From Aphidius gifuensis (lineage: Eukaryota; Arthropoda; Insecta; Hymenoptera; Braconidae), in the NCBI RefSeq assembly GCF_014905175.1, contig NC_057788.1, forward strand, positions 11,043,446-11,107,445: a DNA stretch of 64,000 bases. The letters are read 5' to 3'. A program made the translations under genes and the position numbers. Numbering within the stretch: position 1 is the stretch's first letter; the number at the start of each line of letters is the position of its first letter. The notes below the pieces were generated by a model, which saw only the letters and a list, made by a program, of their open reading frames with translations, searched no databases and was not told where the DNA came from. Positions 48,420 through 61,440 of this stretch are shown piece after piece.

Positions 48420-48665
48420 ATGGTGTCATTCAGAGTGTAGTCATGGTGTAGTAGCATGTAGTCAAGGTGTAGTCACGTTTAGTTACATATGTAGTATTTG
48501 TACTTTTTCCACTAAAACTTTTGTGAAAATATTTTTCCGAATTTCTTCGCGATTACGTTAAATTTCTCCGTGATTGCTCCGATTTTTTCCTATGTTCACC
48601 CATGCGGAGAAATGAGGAGAAAATTTTTTTCCTCCAAAAAATACTAACGTGGAGAAATGTGAAAA
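48420..48665. repeat. GTAGTCA repeats and degraded CTCCG element
   Basis: GGTGTAGTCA-type words recur at 48,410-48,480. From 48,528, GTGAAAATATTTTTCCGAAT to 48,665 is a diverged CTCCG element containing CACCCATGCGGAGAAATGA. Confidence 0.55.
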
Positions 48666-50024
48666 AAAAAATTCTTAAACTCAATAAAAAATTTAAAAAA
48701 TATAGTTAAAATATAGTAAATAGTGTTGTCATCATAATTATCATAATATCATTAAAATCGGAAAAACTGAGAGCTTAAATAATTTGCATACACGCTGTTC
48801 AACGATTGGCACTTATTTTTTCCCTACTTTTAGTTGTGACTCTACATTATGTCGTACAGAGGTGACCAAGGCAAAAAAATTTACAAAAAATACAATATAC
48901 ACTGAAAAAGAAAGTTGAAATTTGTAAACAATTCCAATACTATATAAAAAATATATTTAAAAAAAATCTTGTCTATATTTTTCATTGATTTTATATGTGA
49001 GTTATTTATGTTAGTATTTTTATATTTTATTCCTGCTTTTTATCGTTTGATTCAAATTCTGCTAGTATGTAGTTTATTTGACCTATAATTATAATTTTGT
49101 ACACAATTTTAATTAATCAAAATCATATGCAAAGTAGGGAAATAAATTTTTGATGATGCGGATCATAGACCATTTTTCCAAATTGAATCTCATGATTTTC
49201 TCATAACCAGAAAATTTTTCATTAAAGTTTCTTCCAGAAAAAAAGTTATTGATACAGTCACTGAATGCTGAATCCATGAATACCTAAAATTGAATCCTAA
49301 ATAATTTCATTTGTTACACATGAGAAAATAATTTATATTGATCCAGCATGCGAATTGCAGATGACGTAGTCTATTCGTTTCATTTGATATTGAACTGGCT
49401 GTTGAGATAACTGAGATAGATGCAAAAAAATATTGACTTTGTGCATTTAGCCTATTGTCTCACTTTCCTTTTTAATAGATTTGTTCCGCGTATAAAGTGA
49501 GATCACTGGAAAAAGTTCAAGAGGTATTTAATGCGCACATACACATGTTGTGTATATTTATATTTCTTTCACTGTTTTGTGAGCGTTCAAGCATAGTGAA
49601 CTTCTTCCAGTAAACTCACTTTGTACAAGTGTAATTGATTATTTACCATTGTGTGGTATAGTAGAATATATACTTGGTCATTCATGGACATGGGTTGCAA
49701 TTTATCCATCAGAAGACTTGATGAATAAGTCAAATTTATAATCGATTCAGCGAAAAACTTTGAGCTTTATTATCAGCGAACTTTCGTAGAACCTTTGGAT
49801 AAAATAAAGATTCACCATCATAAATTAAATAAAAAAATTTAATCAAAATATTCAGATGCTCTATATATTTTATTTTAATCAACGTATAGAACCATCAGCA
49901 GTTGTTGCTTGGAACGATTGTTTCCACGTGATTGGTGAAAAAACTGTAGCAAGCACTGATGACGAAAAAACAACGACTCTTAAATTGTGAAATGTTTCTT
50001 GCATTCACTTGCATCGCATCCTTG
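48666..50024. other. Non-coding AT-rich stretch
   Basis: No ORF, repeat with ends, or RNA gene was recognised. Confidence 0.5.
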
Positions 50025-50165
50025 GTAGAAATATTACTCTATTTTTTCTCAAATCATCTGCGCAGTTTGCCACATTTCTTCGCAATTAGACCTTCCAGAA
50101 AAACAACAATCTTTCCAAATTGAATTTCTTTCCGCTTTTCCGTGCCCTTCTCCGCAATGGCCCAG
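50025..50165. repeat. Degraded CCTTGGTAGAAAT element
   Basis: It starts CCTTGGTAGAAATATTACTC and contains TTTCTTCGCAATTAG and CTTCTCCGCAATGG. It is probably an old relative of the CTCCG elements. The right end is unclear. Confidence 0.45.
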
Positions 50166-50318
50166 TAAAATTTACAATAAACAGTCGATAGTATAAGATG
50201 AAAAAAAATATTGTTCGTTTGATTAATATTTAAATAGTTTTTATTTATCCATTCATTTTAATTTTCTAGCTATATATTATAAAAATTCTTTGGTGTAATT
50301 GGCGTAGTACACTAAAAT

Positions 50319-53107
50319 TTATTTCGAAGAAACGGAGTTCCTAGTGAGTTTTAATAAATGTCGTGCTTCATTAACAGCTGGTCCCAAAATGTCATTCAAA
50401 TAATATTTAAATTTTTTACACTTTTCTTTTGTACTAAAGTCATTTGAACTTCCCCACAGTATGTGCCCATCAGCACCACGTTTGATCATTTCTTTGAATC
50501 CATTTACAATATCAATCTGTAAAATAAATACAATATATGTAGCAAAATGTTGTTTTAAATTTACATTATAATAATTCAACTTACTTTACTAAGAAAAATA
50601 TCTTTTTGATCTTGATATTTGTACCAAAAATAAGGTAATATTTTTGATTGAGGTTTGTATGCATCAACAAGTCGTTTAGCTTCTTCAAGTCTTCCAGTAA
50701 TAAGACCGATTTTTTCATTGCTTGATAAAGAATTTCTCAGATAAACAGATGGTAACATTATGTCCTCCAATTTCCAGAGCCAAAAGAGCCTTTTAAATAA
50801 ATAATTTTTTATAACAAATAATATACAATGTTCCAAATGATGATCAACTTACTTGTCATTTTCTTCTCGAATATTTGAATGACAATGATAGCTTGATTGT
50901 TGAGGTGATAAATTGAAACAATACGGGTATGCATAATAACTCCATGATGCATAGGGTCGCAATGTCTTGGCCAACTTTAAAGTTTCTTCCATAAAAACTC
51001 GACCAGCTGTTTCAAATCTTTGAACTGCCTCGTGTTCAATTGACCACTTGTCCCAATGTGGATGTTTTTTATTTTCAATATGAATAGAAAAATCACGATA
51101 AGCAGCAAGTGATGCCCAATTTTGACGAAATATTGGTCGCCAACTTTCGAAATCAATAACTCCAATACCAGAAAATGATTTATCAATAATTTGTTCTTCA
51201 AGATGTTTCTTGAAAAGTCTTAAGTGTTGTTTAATATTACCTTCTTGTGGAACACCACCATTTCTGATTGTTAATGAAGCTATTTATAAAATAATAATTT
51301 AATAAACTATTTTTTTTTATCAATTGATTAAATTTACTTGCCATTTGGATGTTTTAGTAAAGCTGGAAACATTCCAGGATCGTAAAGTATTGCAATCTTT
51401 TCTCCTCGAAAATTATCATTTTCATTTTGTTCTATACCGAAATTCTTGACATCATCAAAGTTGATCCCATACTGATGACACATAAATGTTGGTATATTCC
51501 AATACACTTTGTAATCTTGTGATGTATGAGATGATATATAATTTTCATTTCCACCAAATATTGTTTGAGCAATTCTAAAAACAGAATGAAATTAATTTCT
51601 TTTTTTTCTCTCGCTTCTAAAAATTTTCCTTTTTTTTTTTCTTAAACTCAGAAATGAGATACTTCAACAGAGGACAACAGGTATTGTATTTCATCATTTT
51701 TTGAATTCTAGGAATTTTTTAAAAATAATGTATAATATATTTTTTTTCTAACACGATTATATATGTAAAAAAAGTGCCTCAAACAGAGAAAAAATATTAC
51801 AGTAGTTGAGCAATTGCATCTCATTAATATTATCACAAAGTGAGTGACAATTAGCACCATTAAATAATATCAGTTCAGAAAATCATGGATTTCAAATTAA
51901 AAAAAAAAAGATTATAAATTTATAATTTTTTTTCAATTGAATGGAGTAACACTATAAATTATGTTAATATAAAAAAATACTGTATAAAAATGAGGAAAAA
52001 ATTAAATTATAAAACCATCGAATTTTGAATTAAAAAAAAACTAATAACATCAAAATTAAAAATAAAATGAAAACAGAAATAATAATAAAAGTAGGATGGT
52101 AAAAATTAGCCTGTTTTGCACGGGATAGTCTTTCAAACTAACAAGGCAGCTCGGGGAACGACCTAATTCAAGCCTTAATTTTTACCAGGGCCATGTCACA
52201 CCATAACTTTGTAAGTGGTTGCACGATGCGCACAGAATAAATTTAACTAAAAACTTCACAGTATATAAGTTACAATGAAACAAGTTTAAAAAGTTTTAAT
52301 TTCACATAATTTTTCATGTGATATCATTCGTGTAAAACCACATAAAAATTTACATGAGTTTTTCCGTAAAATACTCTCATTCAAAAATGTTTTCACAATT
52401 AATTATTGTAGAACGAAAAAAAAATTATAAAAATATTTTTAAATGATAAAGTTTATAAAATAACTGATGTAGAATTATATGTAGCAATACATGTGGGATA
52501 GCGAGTGGGAAGTGATACAAGATTGCTTAATTTTAATTACATATTTTTTAAAATATTTATTTCTATATGAAATAGTTTCAATCGATTTATTTCATTTTAA
52601 AATCTTTTTCATGAGTGAACTTGTTAGAATTGAAATATTGAGATTCATTCAAACAAATAAATTGAATGGATGAATCAATTAAATCAATAAACAATTAGTT
52701 AATAATTAAAATAGATTTTAAACGTAATTTAAATCAAATAATAAAATGTATATGAATTTCAAACAATTAAACAATTCTCTACCAATTGGCACAGCAATAT
52801 TCCTGCCCCAGAAATGAGTAATAAATAATTTAAAATATGATTAAATAATTATCATCAAATTTACTTTGAACACAAGAGTAATGGTAAAACAAAATTATTA
52901 ACTATTTTAATAATAAATATTAAAAGAAAAATCAATATTTAAATTCTACGTCTCGATTAACTTTCATTTGAACCGTTCGATAAATATAAATAATTAATTA
53001 ACAATAAGTTCTAACATAAATGAAATTTTTTTTTTTTATAATATATACCCTAAAAATGAAGCTTCCATCAATGGAATAATGACCAGAATAATAACAATAA
53101 TATTCAT
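50319..53107 (-). CDS. Hyaluronidase (GH56), secreted, 373 aa
   Basis: Five exons: complement of 50319-50516, 50585-50789, 50853-51279, 51342-51574 and 53049-53107, 1,122 bp in phase. Exon 1 gives a signal peptide (MNIIVIILVIIPLMEAS). The mature part reads VYWNIPTFMC, ILYDPGMFPALL, RNGGVPQEGN, then the catalytic GVIDFESWRPIFRQNWAS with the Asp and Glu of GH56. FMEETLKLAK, YYAYPYCFNLSP, LPSVYLR, LPYFWYKYQD and GHILWGSS follow. These closely match bee venom hyaluronidase, which hydrolyses hyaluronan and chondroitin in host tissue. The exon 2/3 intron needs a GC donor (G|GCAAGT) to keep frame. Length and Cys positions look complete. Venom or general tissue expression cannot be told apart here. 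Confidence 0.93.
52094..52190. mobile_element. 97-bp mini-element in hyaluronidase intron 1
   Basis: GGATGGTAAAAATTAGCCT on the left and AAGCCTTAATTTTTACCAGG then G on the right are inverted. The right end has the CCAGGG terminus of the word-repeat family. A small relic or derivative. Confidence 0.6.
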
Positions 53108-53239
53108 ATTAAAAATGACATGTATTATTTAAATTTGTAAAAAAAAAAAAAAAAATTATCAAAACATGAGTATATTTAAAACTTTTGGATGATTAATTAT
53201 TTGCACTTTTACTACGGTTCGAAAATTAAATATGACTGA

Positions 53240-53272
53240 ATTTACTGAGTTTTGTTAGCGAGTATTTATTAG
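53240..53272 (-). promoter_or_regulatory. Candidate core promoter of hyaluronidase
   Basis: On the minus strand, AATAAATA (TATA-like, 53,263-53,270) is followed about 24 bases on by ACTCAGTAAA, an arthropod initiator match (TCAGT). This would give a 5' UTR of about 140 bases. Confidence 0.35.
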
Positions 53273-53279
53273 CCTACTC

Positions 53280-54740
53280 ACATTCATATTTTTCCCACTC
53301 TATCAACTGTGGGTGTGCGCTGCTCTTTGACACTCAAAATGTCCTCGTATGTACTCCACTTCGCTGGAGATGACCGTGAAATAACGTCATAACTTTATAC
53401 TGATATATCATGTTGAGTATTGTATTTAATACAATTTGTAAATTATATGATTTCCGGAAAAATAAAAAAAATTCAAAGGGCGTTATTAAGTGTTGATTTA
53501 GCTAAATTACAATACGTAGGTCATTATGAGCTTAAAAAAAAAAAGATACGGGCTCATTGACATTCGTTTATTGTTTCTTTATTTGATATTAAAAAATTGC
53601 TCATCCACTATATCATAATTCTTTATTATTACTAATAATATTATTTTAAATATTTTTTTTAATTATCATAAATACACAGCAACCCATGTGCACAATATAC
53701 ATCGATAAGAATTTGAATAATTAAAACTGATATTAAATCTGGGTGAAATAAAGAATCAATTGCTCTTTAAAATTAGAATTTTCTCATATTATTGCTATAA
53801 TTTCAATGGAGTTTTGTGTTTTATTAATACCAATGTGAATTTTTATTTTTTATTATGACAAAGTTGTTGTATTTCAAGTTCTATGACCTTCGAGTTGACA
53901 AGGTCTTGGATATACCTCCGAACAAGGAAGATAAGCTACATGTCATTGAGTACTTATAGATTTGTCAGATGGCCTTATGAATTAATTGCCAACACAATTT
54001 GCTAATAGATAATAGCTGAGTCTTCTAACTGAAAATAGATGTGTCAATTGATCGTGTCTTCAATCTCGAAAAAAAAAACAAGAAAAAATATTTCAAGGTA
54101 TTTTTTGGGATTGAGGAAATAATAATAATGGTCGTTGAACTTAATTTTGGAGGCTAATGAGACCGAGGTTTTTAGGTAGTGAAAAAGTCATGCGTGACCG
54201 ATAGTAAAAGGAAAAAATTAAAATAATAGGTGTATATAAAGATAACGACTTGACGGGGACCTTGTTGACGATGTTACTTTTTATCATTCTATTGTTTAAT
54301 AAATAAAGTATATATATACTTTTGCCACTTTATTTCTACTTGTTATATATTCTAAACATTTCAAATTTTTTTTTTTTTACTTTGATATATAGTTATACAA
54401 CAGAATTTGACAAGTTACGAAAATGAGGTCAATATGTTCGTTCTCATCCCATTTTTTTTTTAATACAAAAACGATTATACTCGACATCCGGAGGTTTTGT
54501 CAATATTTGTTATGTCATTTTTCTTTTTTTTATTAGTTTTTTTTTTTTATACTTTGTTTATTTGTTTATTTATTTTTTTAGATATAGATCTAGAATTCAT
54601 TTTATTTTTTTAAATTGTTGTTTGTTCCAATTGCCTCTTTTTATAATTTTGTATATATTTTGTATATATAGGATTTTTAAAAGTTTTTTGAAAAAATATA
54701 ATCGAGTCAATTGTATATTTATTGATTCACAATATTTTTA
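53280..54740. other. Non-coding stretch upstream of hyaluronidase
   Basis: Mostly AT-rich. A somewhat less AT-rich patch at 53,310-53,400 has no ORF. Nothing else was recognised. Confidence 0.5.
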
Positions 54741-54744
54741 ATGA

Positions 54745-55560
54745 CTTTTCACTATGATCTGAAATACCGACTGGAGATTCGTAGAAGTATTTCAGATCCA
54801 TCGAGATTTAACTTTGTATAAATTAGAGGCACTAGAAACTCTATAAATGATTATCATCAATGAATATCATTATTTTATGAATATTATTCCAACAATAGCT
54901 ACAAATTTGATATAACTAGTTGATTGATGAATAATTTTTATCACACTATGATCTGAAATACTGACTGGGAATTCGTGGAAGTATTCCAGATCGCATCGAG
55001 ATTCAACTTTGTATAAATTAGGGGCACTAAAAGCTCTATATATTACTATCATCAATAAATATTATTATTTTATAATTATTTTATAAATATTATTTCAACA
55101 ATAGCTACAAATTCAATAACTAGTTGATTGATAAATAATTTCTGTCACTATGATCTGAAATACTGACTGGGAATTCGTGAAAGTATTTCAGATCGCATCG
55201 AGATTTAACTTTGTATAAATTAGGGGCACTAAAAGCTCTATATATTACTATCATCAATAAATATTATTATTTTATAATTATTTTATAAATATTATTTCAA
55301 CAATAGCTACAAATTCAATAACTAGTTGATTGATAAATAATTTTTGTCACACTATGATCTGAAATACCGACTGGGGATTCGTAGAAGTATTTCAGATCGC
55401 ATCGAGATTTAACTTTGTATAAATTAAAAGCACTAGAAACTCCATATATGATTATCATCAATGAATATCATTATTTTATGAATATTATTCCAACAATAGC
55501 TACAAATGTAATATAACTAGTTGATTGGTAAATAATTTCTGTCACACTATGATAACCTTT
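54745..55560. repeat. ~200 bp tandem repeat, four copies
   Basis: CTATGATCTGAAATAC starts units at about 54,750, 54,946, 55,148 and 55,352, giving periods of about 194-205 bp. Each unit also has CATCGAGATTTAACTTTGTA and AACAATAGCTACAAAT. Central copies are the most alike. This is satellite-like; no coding frame. Confidence 0.9.
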
Positions 55561-55990
55561 TGGGGCTGAATTTCTTTGATATACTTTTATAACTAAACCA
55601 ACTTGTTTTTTATCAGTAAAATAATGAATATAAAGAAAAAATCGCTAAACATAAAGGAAAATCTCATAATTATGGGAAAATATCAGGGAAATGATGAAAT
55701 GATTAACGCACACACTTTGTTTCTTTCAATCTATCAAGTGTGCATAAAATTAATTATTATTTAATTTATTCTCACAAACGTTCACGATACGTATTATTTT
55801 TGTTGCTGTTGATTTGCTGTTATTTTTAGCACAAATAACATTTATAATTCCAGTAATTATTTCAATTAACAATAATAATATTAGGAAAGCTGTACCGAAT
55901 GTTATTATCTATGAACAATAACCAGAATTAGCAAGTTTTCTTGATACACCAAAATTAAAATCACACAATAATGTAATAGCACATGACTTT
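55561..55990. other. AT-rich spacer
   Basis: No feature was recognised between the tandem repeat and the zinc-finger-like gene. Confidence 0.45.
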
Positions 55991-56835
55991 ACACTTACCA
56001 CTTACATTCTGTCATGATGATATGCTAGGCTATGTCTTGATAAGTTGCTGCTCACTTTGAATTTACGTAGTTCTCGATGAGTGAAAAGACAGAACTTGCA
56101 GATATAGCTGGTTTTTAAATGTTTAGACATAACATGTTCTCGACATCTTAATAGTCTATTGTAGACTTTTTTTGCATTTTTGACAAGTGAAATTGCTAGA
56201 TTTTTTATCTGCACACATACAATCATCGATTTCGTCTATAGAAGCTCCGCAATACATAGCTCTGTTGGCAATCAGTATTTCATTGTCAATGAAGTTTTCT
56301 GACAAAAAAGATATCGGTGAGGGGCAGCTTCTGTAGATATTACATTGAACCCCTATATTTTTTCCTGATAAGTTGTCTTTTTTTTTTTTTTTTTGTTGAT
56401 CATCGAAGCCAGGCTCATCTAAGGAACAACCTATACATATACTTTTTTTTTTTTTCATTATATAATTTTGACAAAATATAGAATAATTTGTTTTTTCATT
56501 TTTATTTTTGGTTCCAATATTTGTACATTTTTTCACAACAGTATTTGGCAAATACTGAGAACCTTGTCATGGTATTTTTGTTTTTGGTTCCAAGTTCAGT
56601 TCTTTCCATAAAACCAAGTTCTTCTGAATTTTCTTTATCATAATTTATCATTAGAGTTTGGCTAACGAAAAATCTCGTATAGAATCATACCCTCCGATGT
56701 TAGAAACATGACTTAATGCATTGTTTGATGAATTTACTGAATACAGCATACTTGACTGAACTCGGATATATTCTATATTGTTTTTGGTTATTGTTGGATT
56801 GTTTTTGTCATTTTTATAATACTGACTGAAAAGAG

Positions 56836-57771
56836 CCCTGGTGAAAATATTTCTCCTGAATTTCTCCGCGATTACTCCGAATTTCTCCCAAATTGACCCA
56901 TGCGGAGAAATGAGTGGAGAAAGGTATCAAAATTTTTTTCCGAATTTTCTCCGAATCGACTTGGGTGGAGAAACGTTCGGAAATATTTTTCCACGATGAG
57001 AATACGTGCAGGAACATGTGAAAAAAAAAAAATTTACCGCGGAGAATTTTTTTTCCGAATTTTCTCCGAATTGACTTGGGCGGAGAAACGGTCGGAAATA
57101 TTTTTCCGCGATAAGAGTACGCAGAGAAACGTGTGAAAAAAAAAAAATTATCACAGAGAAATTCTTCCGAAATCAACGACGAGGAGAAATTTTTCCACTT
57201 ATTTTCCCACATTCATCAATTTGATGCAACGATCACGGGAGTTTTGTAGACCAAGTACCTCAGGTATATCAACTTTTTTGAAAAAAAGTGTCTTCGAATT
57301 TTCATTTTTTTCAAAAAAAATAAACGCATCATTATGCTTTGCGTTATGTAACAATTAATAATTAGTCATTCTTTTTTTAAACAATTAAAAATTGAAAAAG
57401 TTGGAAAAAAATTGAACAAATGGTGGAGAAAGTTGGAGAAAGGGTGGAGAGATTCGTCCGCCATTTCTCCAACCGTGTGAAAAAATAATTTTACTGCTGA
57501 GAAATTTTTTCTAAAATCAACGAAGAGGAGAAATTTTTCTGTCGTTTCTCATCAACTTGGGTAAGGGAACATTCGGAAATATTTCTCCGCGAAAAAAAAC
57601 ACACACGGAGAAACATGTGAAAAAAATAATTTTACCGTGGGGAAATTCTTCCGAAATCAACGACGAGGAGAAAATTTTTCCACTCATTTCTCCGCATGGG
57701 TCAATTTGGGAGAAATTCGGAGTAACCGCGGAGGAATTCGGAGTAATCACGGAGAAATATTTTCACCAGGG
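56836..57771. mobile_element. CTCCG word-repeat element, complete, 936 bp
   Basis: Inverted ends CCCTGGTGAAAATATTTCTC and its complement, with AG immediately outside both ends (2-bp target duplication). Inside, GGAGAAATTCGGAGTAA and TCCGCGGT-type words recur on both strands, with runs such as GTGAAAAAAA between. No transposase is encoded. It is inserted in the coding part of the zinc-finger-like gene. Confidence 0.88.
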
Positions 57772-58259
57772 AGTATACGCAGTGACTGATGTGTTATTTT
57801 TTGTGCCATTATTTTGAATTAATCTTTGGGTCTCAATTTGTCCCGTATCAAATAAACTGAAATCAGGATAATCTCTTCTGATTGTAACTTTACTGAAAAT
57901 TTGAGCTGAATCTGGATGGAGTGTATGACTATTTAGTAATATTTTTTTGGAGCCAATTTGATCTTCGATTTCTTTTATATTCGGTATTTGTTCAATTATT
58001 GTTTTATGATATTGAGCAAATATCGCGTATTTTGTATTTTCAGATTTATTTTTAGTTCCAATTCTACTAACCAATCTTTCACGTGATAAATTATCTGATT
58101 TTTTGGAACAATATTTTCGACAAAAAGTTGTGAAATCTGTGGCAATTATTTTATTTCTGGTGCCAATGTTTTTAATACTTCTTTCGATATTGCTCGTTTC
58201 ATATAACTTTCGTTGGATTACGACAGTTCGTGTAGCAAGATTATCCGGTGTTTTAGTTA
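56857..58259 (-). repeat. Right arm of 1.4 kb inverted duplication
   Basis: Reverse complement of 43,386-44,787 with only scattered differences. The arm covers most of the CTCCG element plus adjacent zinc-finger-like gene exon text. Confidence 0.9.
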
Positions 58260-58944
58260 TACATAAATCTGGTGTCAAATGAACGATATTTATTGCAAGA
58301 TCATCATATGAGTTGGAGGAAAGAGGTGATCGGTCAGCATGAGAAATTGACAGATAATTTCGTGTAACAGCTTGTTCTTGTAGAATTACCGAAGATGTAT
58401 GATCGTATGATCAACATTTTTGAAAAATGGTGTTCTAGTTAAACCTTGTTGTTGTTGTTGTTGTTGATCATCCTCACAATATGACTGAACAAGGCTTCGT
58501 AGATGAATCATAGGATCCGTCATATTTTTGAATTTTTTTCCAATTGTTTGAATATTGATAATAATTTGGCTTGTCTTGAAAAATATATGTAGTAAAACGT
58601 TAAAGTTGATTTCCTTATTTTCTTTGATGGTTCGATTTTTCATCTGCTGAAAAGTAGTTGAAATTTTGAACAGCTCTTCAGAAATAAATTTGTTGCCGGT
58701 TTCGTCTTGTCCGGCATCATTTATATTTTGCCAACCCGGGAAATCTATGACATATCCGATCCTATTAGTGACATCATCTTTTAAAAAGAGGATAGTAAAC
58801 CACCGCGATGATTTAAGATTTGTAAATGAACCTGCTTTAAAAAATAACACGTGATTAGTGGTGGAGAAAAAAAAGTAGTAACTAAAATCGAAAATGACAC
58901 GCAACAAAGCATACCTTTTGACGAATTATGTAATTTTAGAAGAA

Positions 58945-59165
58945 CATTAAGGTTGATTCCAAGTCCCATCGCCGTACCAATATTTATGCCACAAAGGGCC
59001 CGTATATTAATAACGCTATTTTTTATTCCCCGTATCCTGAAATTTTTGTGGCGCCACTGATGAAAAAACCAAGTTCTTTAGTAGTATGTGTGTGCGCGGC
59101 AACACACTAGCAAACAAAGTTTACGTCGTACGCCAAAACCATGCTTGTGTTCATGTCTGTGTGCC
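58945..59165 (-). repeat. Second copy of the 47.8-48.4 kb repeat (empty site)
   Basis: It carries the same flanks as the MITE 5 site but without the insert. It overlaps the presumed 5' UTR and promoter of the zinc-finger-like gene. Confidence 0.8.
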
Positions 59166-60560
59166 GCGCATCTAGCAAAATTTCGAAGTTTAAAAGTTAA
59201 ATATTTATTAAAAGAAAAAGAAGAAAAAATTGAAATAATTATCAAAATTTTGTCTTGTCCAGGGCTACAATCTGATAGTAAATGTACAGTTTTGAATCAG
59301 AACAAAAAAAAGTTATTCGTAAAAACATGAGGTAACGCGTATACCTTGTGTGTTAAAGTTGTCAACTTTGACAGTAAATATCTCGAAAAAAGCAAACAAG
59401 AAAAAATTCAAAAAAATTCACAATATAGATAATTATTTCATTTAGAAAATAAGCCGAAAAAATCGAAAGTCTATCAGAAATTCAGATATTCGGAATCAAC
59501 CTTAACACAATATCTAATTGATTTTTTCTTTAAATTATTACGAATACAATCCGTAGTTGAGACCTTTGCCCGATATTTTATTCCCGCTAGGATAAGGCTT
59601 CATCTATACTTGACCATTACGTTATCAAATTAGTTCAGGGTTTAATTCGGGTCAATAAAAATTTCAAAAGATGTAAATAATAATTTTTTCATGTAATCTA
59701 TAAATTGAATATTATGATGTCTTTCAACTTGTACTATTTTTTAATATGTTCTGTTGAATAATATCAATACAAGATTACGATGAATAATTATTTATTAATA
59801 AAGAATATAACAATGTTCACACTTGAAGTACCACGATACTCACGATATCGTATTTTTTCATATAAAGCGTTGACTTACATTTCAACTTGTACACTAAGCA
59901 TTTCTTATTCTTCAATTATTAATTGTAAATTACTGCGTCATTTTGAATATTTATCAAGTTTCCACAAAACTGATGATTAATGACATTACAACTGAAAAAA
60001 AAAAAAAACTGAAACAAATCGCTGACTAAATATTTGAATTTAATGTCGTAAAATTTCATGTCAATAAATATAATGGTAAATTTTAATGGCCCATGCTTGG
60101 CGACCACTGTTAAAATTGTGTTATTATTCAGGCTTAGCTAACATATGGCTCATAAATGAAAGCCAATAATTAGCAATATTATATTATCCTACATTTGAAG
60201 AAATATATTTTGTTAAAAAAATCTCATAATTCAGGAAAATTTTTGGCTCTATTGTCAGTCAATTTTTTTATCTTTGCTATTCTATAGCTAGCTAATTAAA
60301 TGTGACATTGTGAAATAAAGTCAAAGTACATATAGTAGATTTATAATAGTTTTTTATAGAGATGTAGACAAGAGTCAAGAGACGCCTGAGAATATTGCGC
60401 GAAGTCGCGCACTTAATACACCAGTACTACAAGGAACACAACGAGTTTTACTGGTTCAAGGTGTATAAGTAGGCCTCAGGCCATCTTGCTTTTTGAAGTG
60501 CACTCTTATAGTGTGCTGAATGTAGTTAATATATACATGTATATGTATTTTTTCACTCAT
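59166..60560. other. Non-coding AT-rich stretch
   Basis: No gene was seen. A short perfect palindrome GCGCGA-AG-TCGCGC lies near 60,396-60,409. Confidence 0.45.
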
Positions 60561-60699
60561 ATATGCGTATGTGTATAAATTTCTTGAGTTTCATATTTCA
60601 GCATTATGTGATATTCCGGATCTTCTGGTGAGACAAGAAGATTAAGAAAAAAATAATCAGTCAGGTTACTCTGATCATCATATTGGAAAAAAAAAAATA

Positions 60700-61440
60700 C
60701 AAGAGAGAAAAAGATATAGCTAGAGAGAAAGAACCAAGCTATACATCCAGCAGCAGCTACTGCAGCATCAAGCAAACTTTGAAGGAGGTGGATGTTGGAG
60801 AAGGTAGAGAGTGGTATGAGCCATGGCAAAAGAGGTGGAGGTAGAGGCTGTATGATGCAGAGTAAAACGAAACAGCCAGTGAGACGAGTGAGTTCGGCAA
60901 CACACAGTTTTACATCGTGTCACGAGGTACCCCTTATCATCAGTTTAACTCTTTAATTGTAAACAACCACTTTTTAATTCATATCAAATTATTATTTTTG
61001 TCATTTAACTGTCATTAAGCACAAACAAACAAATTGGAATAATCATATAGTTTAGTGAAATCATCATCAACAATCACAACCATCATTATAATCTTCATCA
61101 ACACCTCCATCAACACATTTGCCTCTTTTTTTCTTTATTTTTTTTTTTCCTTTTTCTATACTTGTTCTCTTTCTTATTATTAATTTTTTTTATTTATCAT
61201 TTTTTGGTTTCACAGTGGATTACTTGGATTTTTCAACAGTGTTTCATGTGATTTTACAACGTAATTTATTATTCACATATGTTGCTAGAATGACATAGTT
61301 GCAATATTTCATTTTTAAAAAAATAAAATAAATAATATTCCTGTTTCAAGTGAGTTTTTTTTTTTTTTTTTATTACTCATTGGAATTTACGACAACGTTG
61401 GTGAAAATTATTATCAAGACAAATTATAAATCAAGTGAGT
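60700..61440 (+). promoter_or_regulatory. Promoter/5' UTR-like region
   Basis: A purine-rich, higher-GC stretch (60,760-60,960) stands out from its surroundings. It holds an initiator-like CACAGTTTTA near 60,904. Two CAAGTGAGT splice-donor matches follow at about 61,345 and 61,432. This would suit non-coding first exons of a plus-strand gene lying beyond the window. No coding exon was found to confirm it. Confidence 0.25.

Larger units (their letters stand above)
56002..58969 (-). pseudogene. Unassigned C2H2 zinc-finger-like gene, broken by an insertion
   Basis: Exon A (58,915-58,969) encodes MGLGINLNVLLKLHNSSK. Exon B (from 58,831) continues SRWFTILFLKDDVTNRIG with VIDFPGWQNIN and a Gln run. 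After a frameshift near 58,395 come TPDLCITKTPDNLATRTV and repeated motifs of the form GTKNKxxxTxxxxF: IGTRNKIIATDFTTF, IGTKNKSENTKYAIF, LGTKNKNTMTRFSVF and IGTKNKNEKTNYSIF. The 3' part has two C2H2 fingers (FTCQKCKK...HVMSKH and YICKFCLF...LSRHSLAYHH), joined only after correcting an A-run frameshift near 56,165. A CTCCG element interrupts it at 56,836-57,771. Function unknown. Confidence 0.6.

Noticed and set aside
60396..60409. GCGCGA-AG-TCGCGC palindrome as a terminator or RNA gene
   Set aside because: A short isolated palindrome without flanking features.
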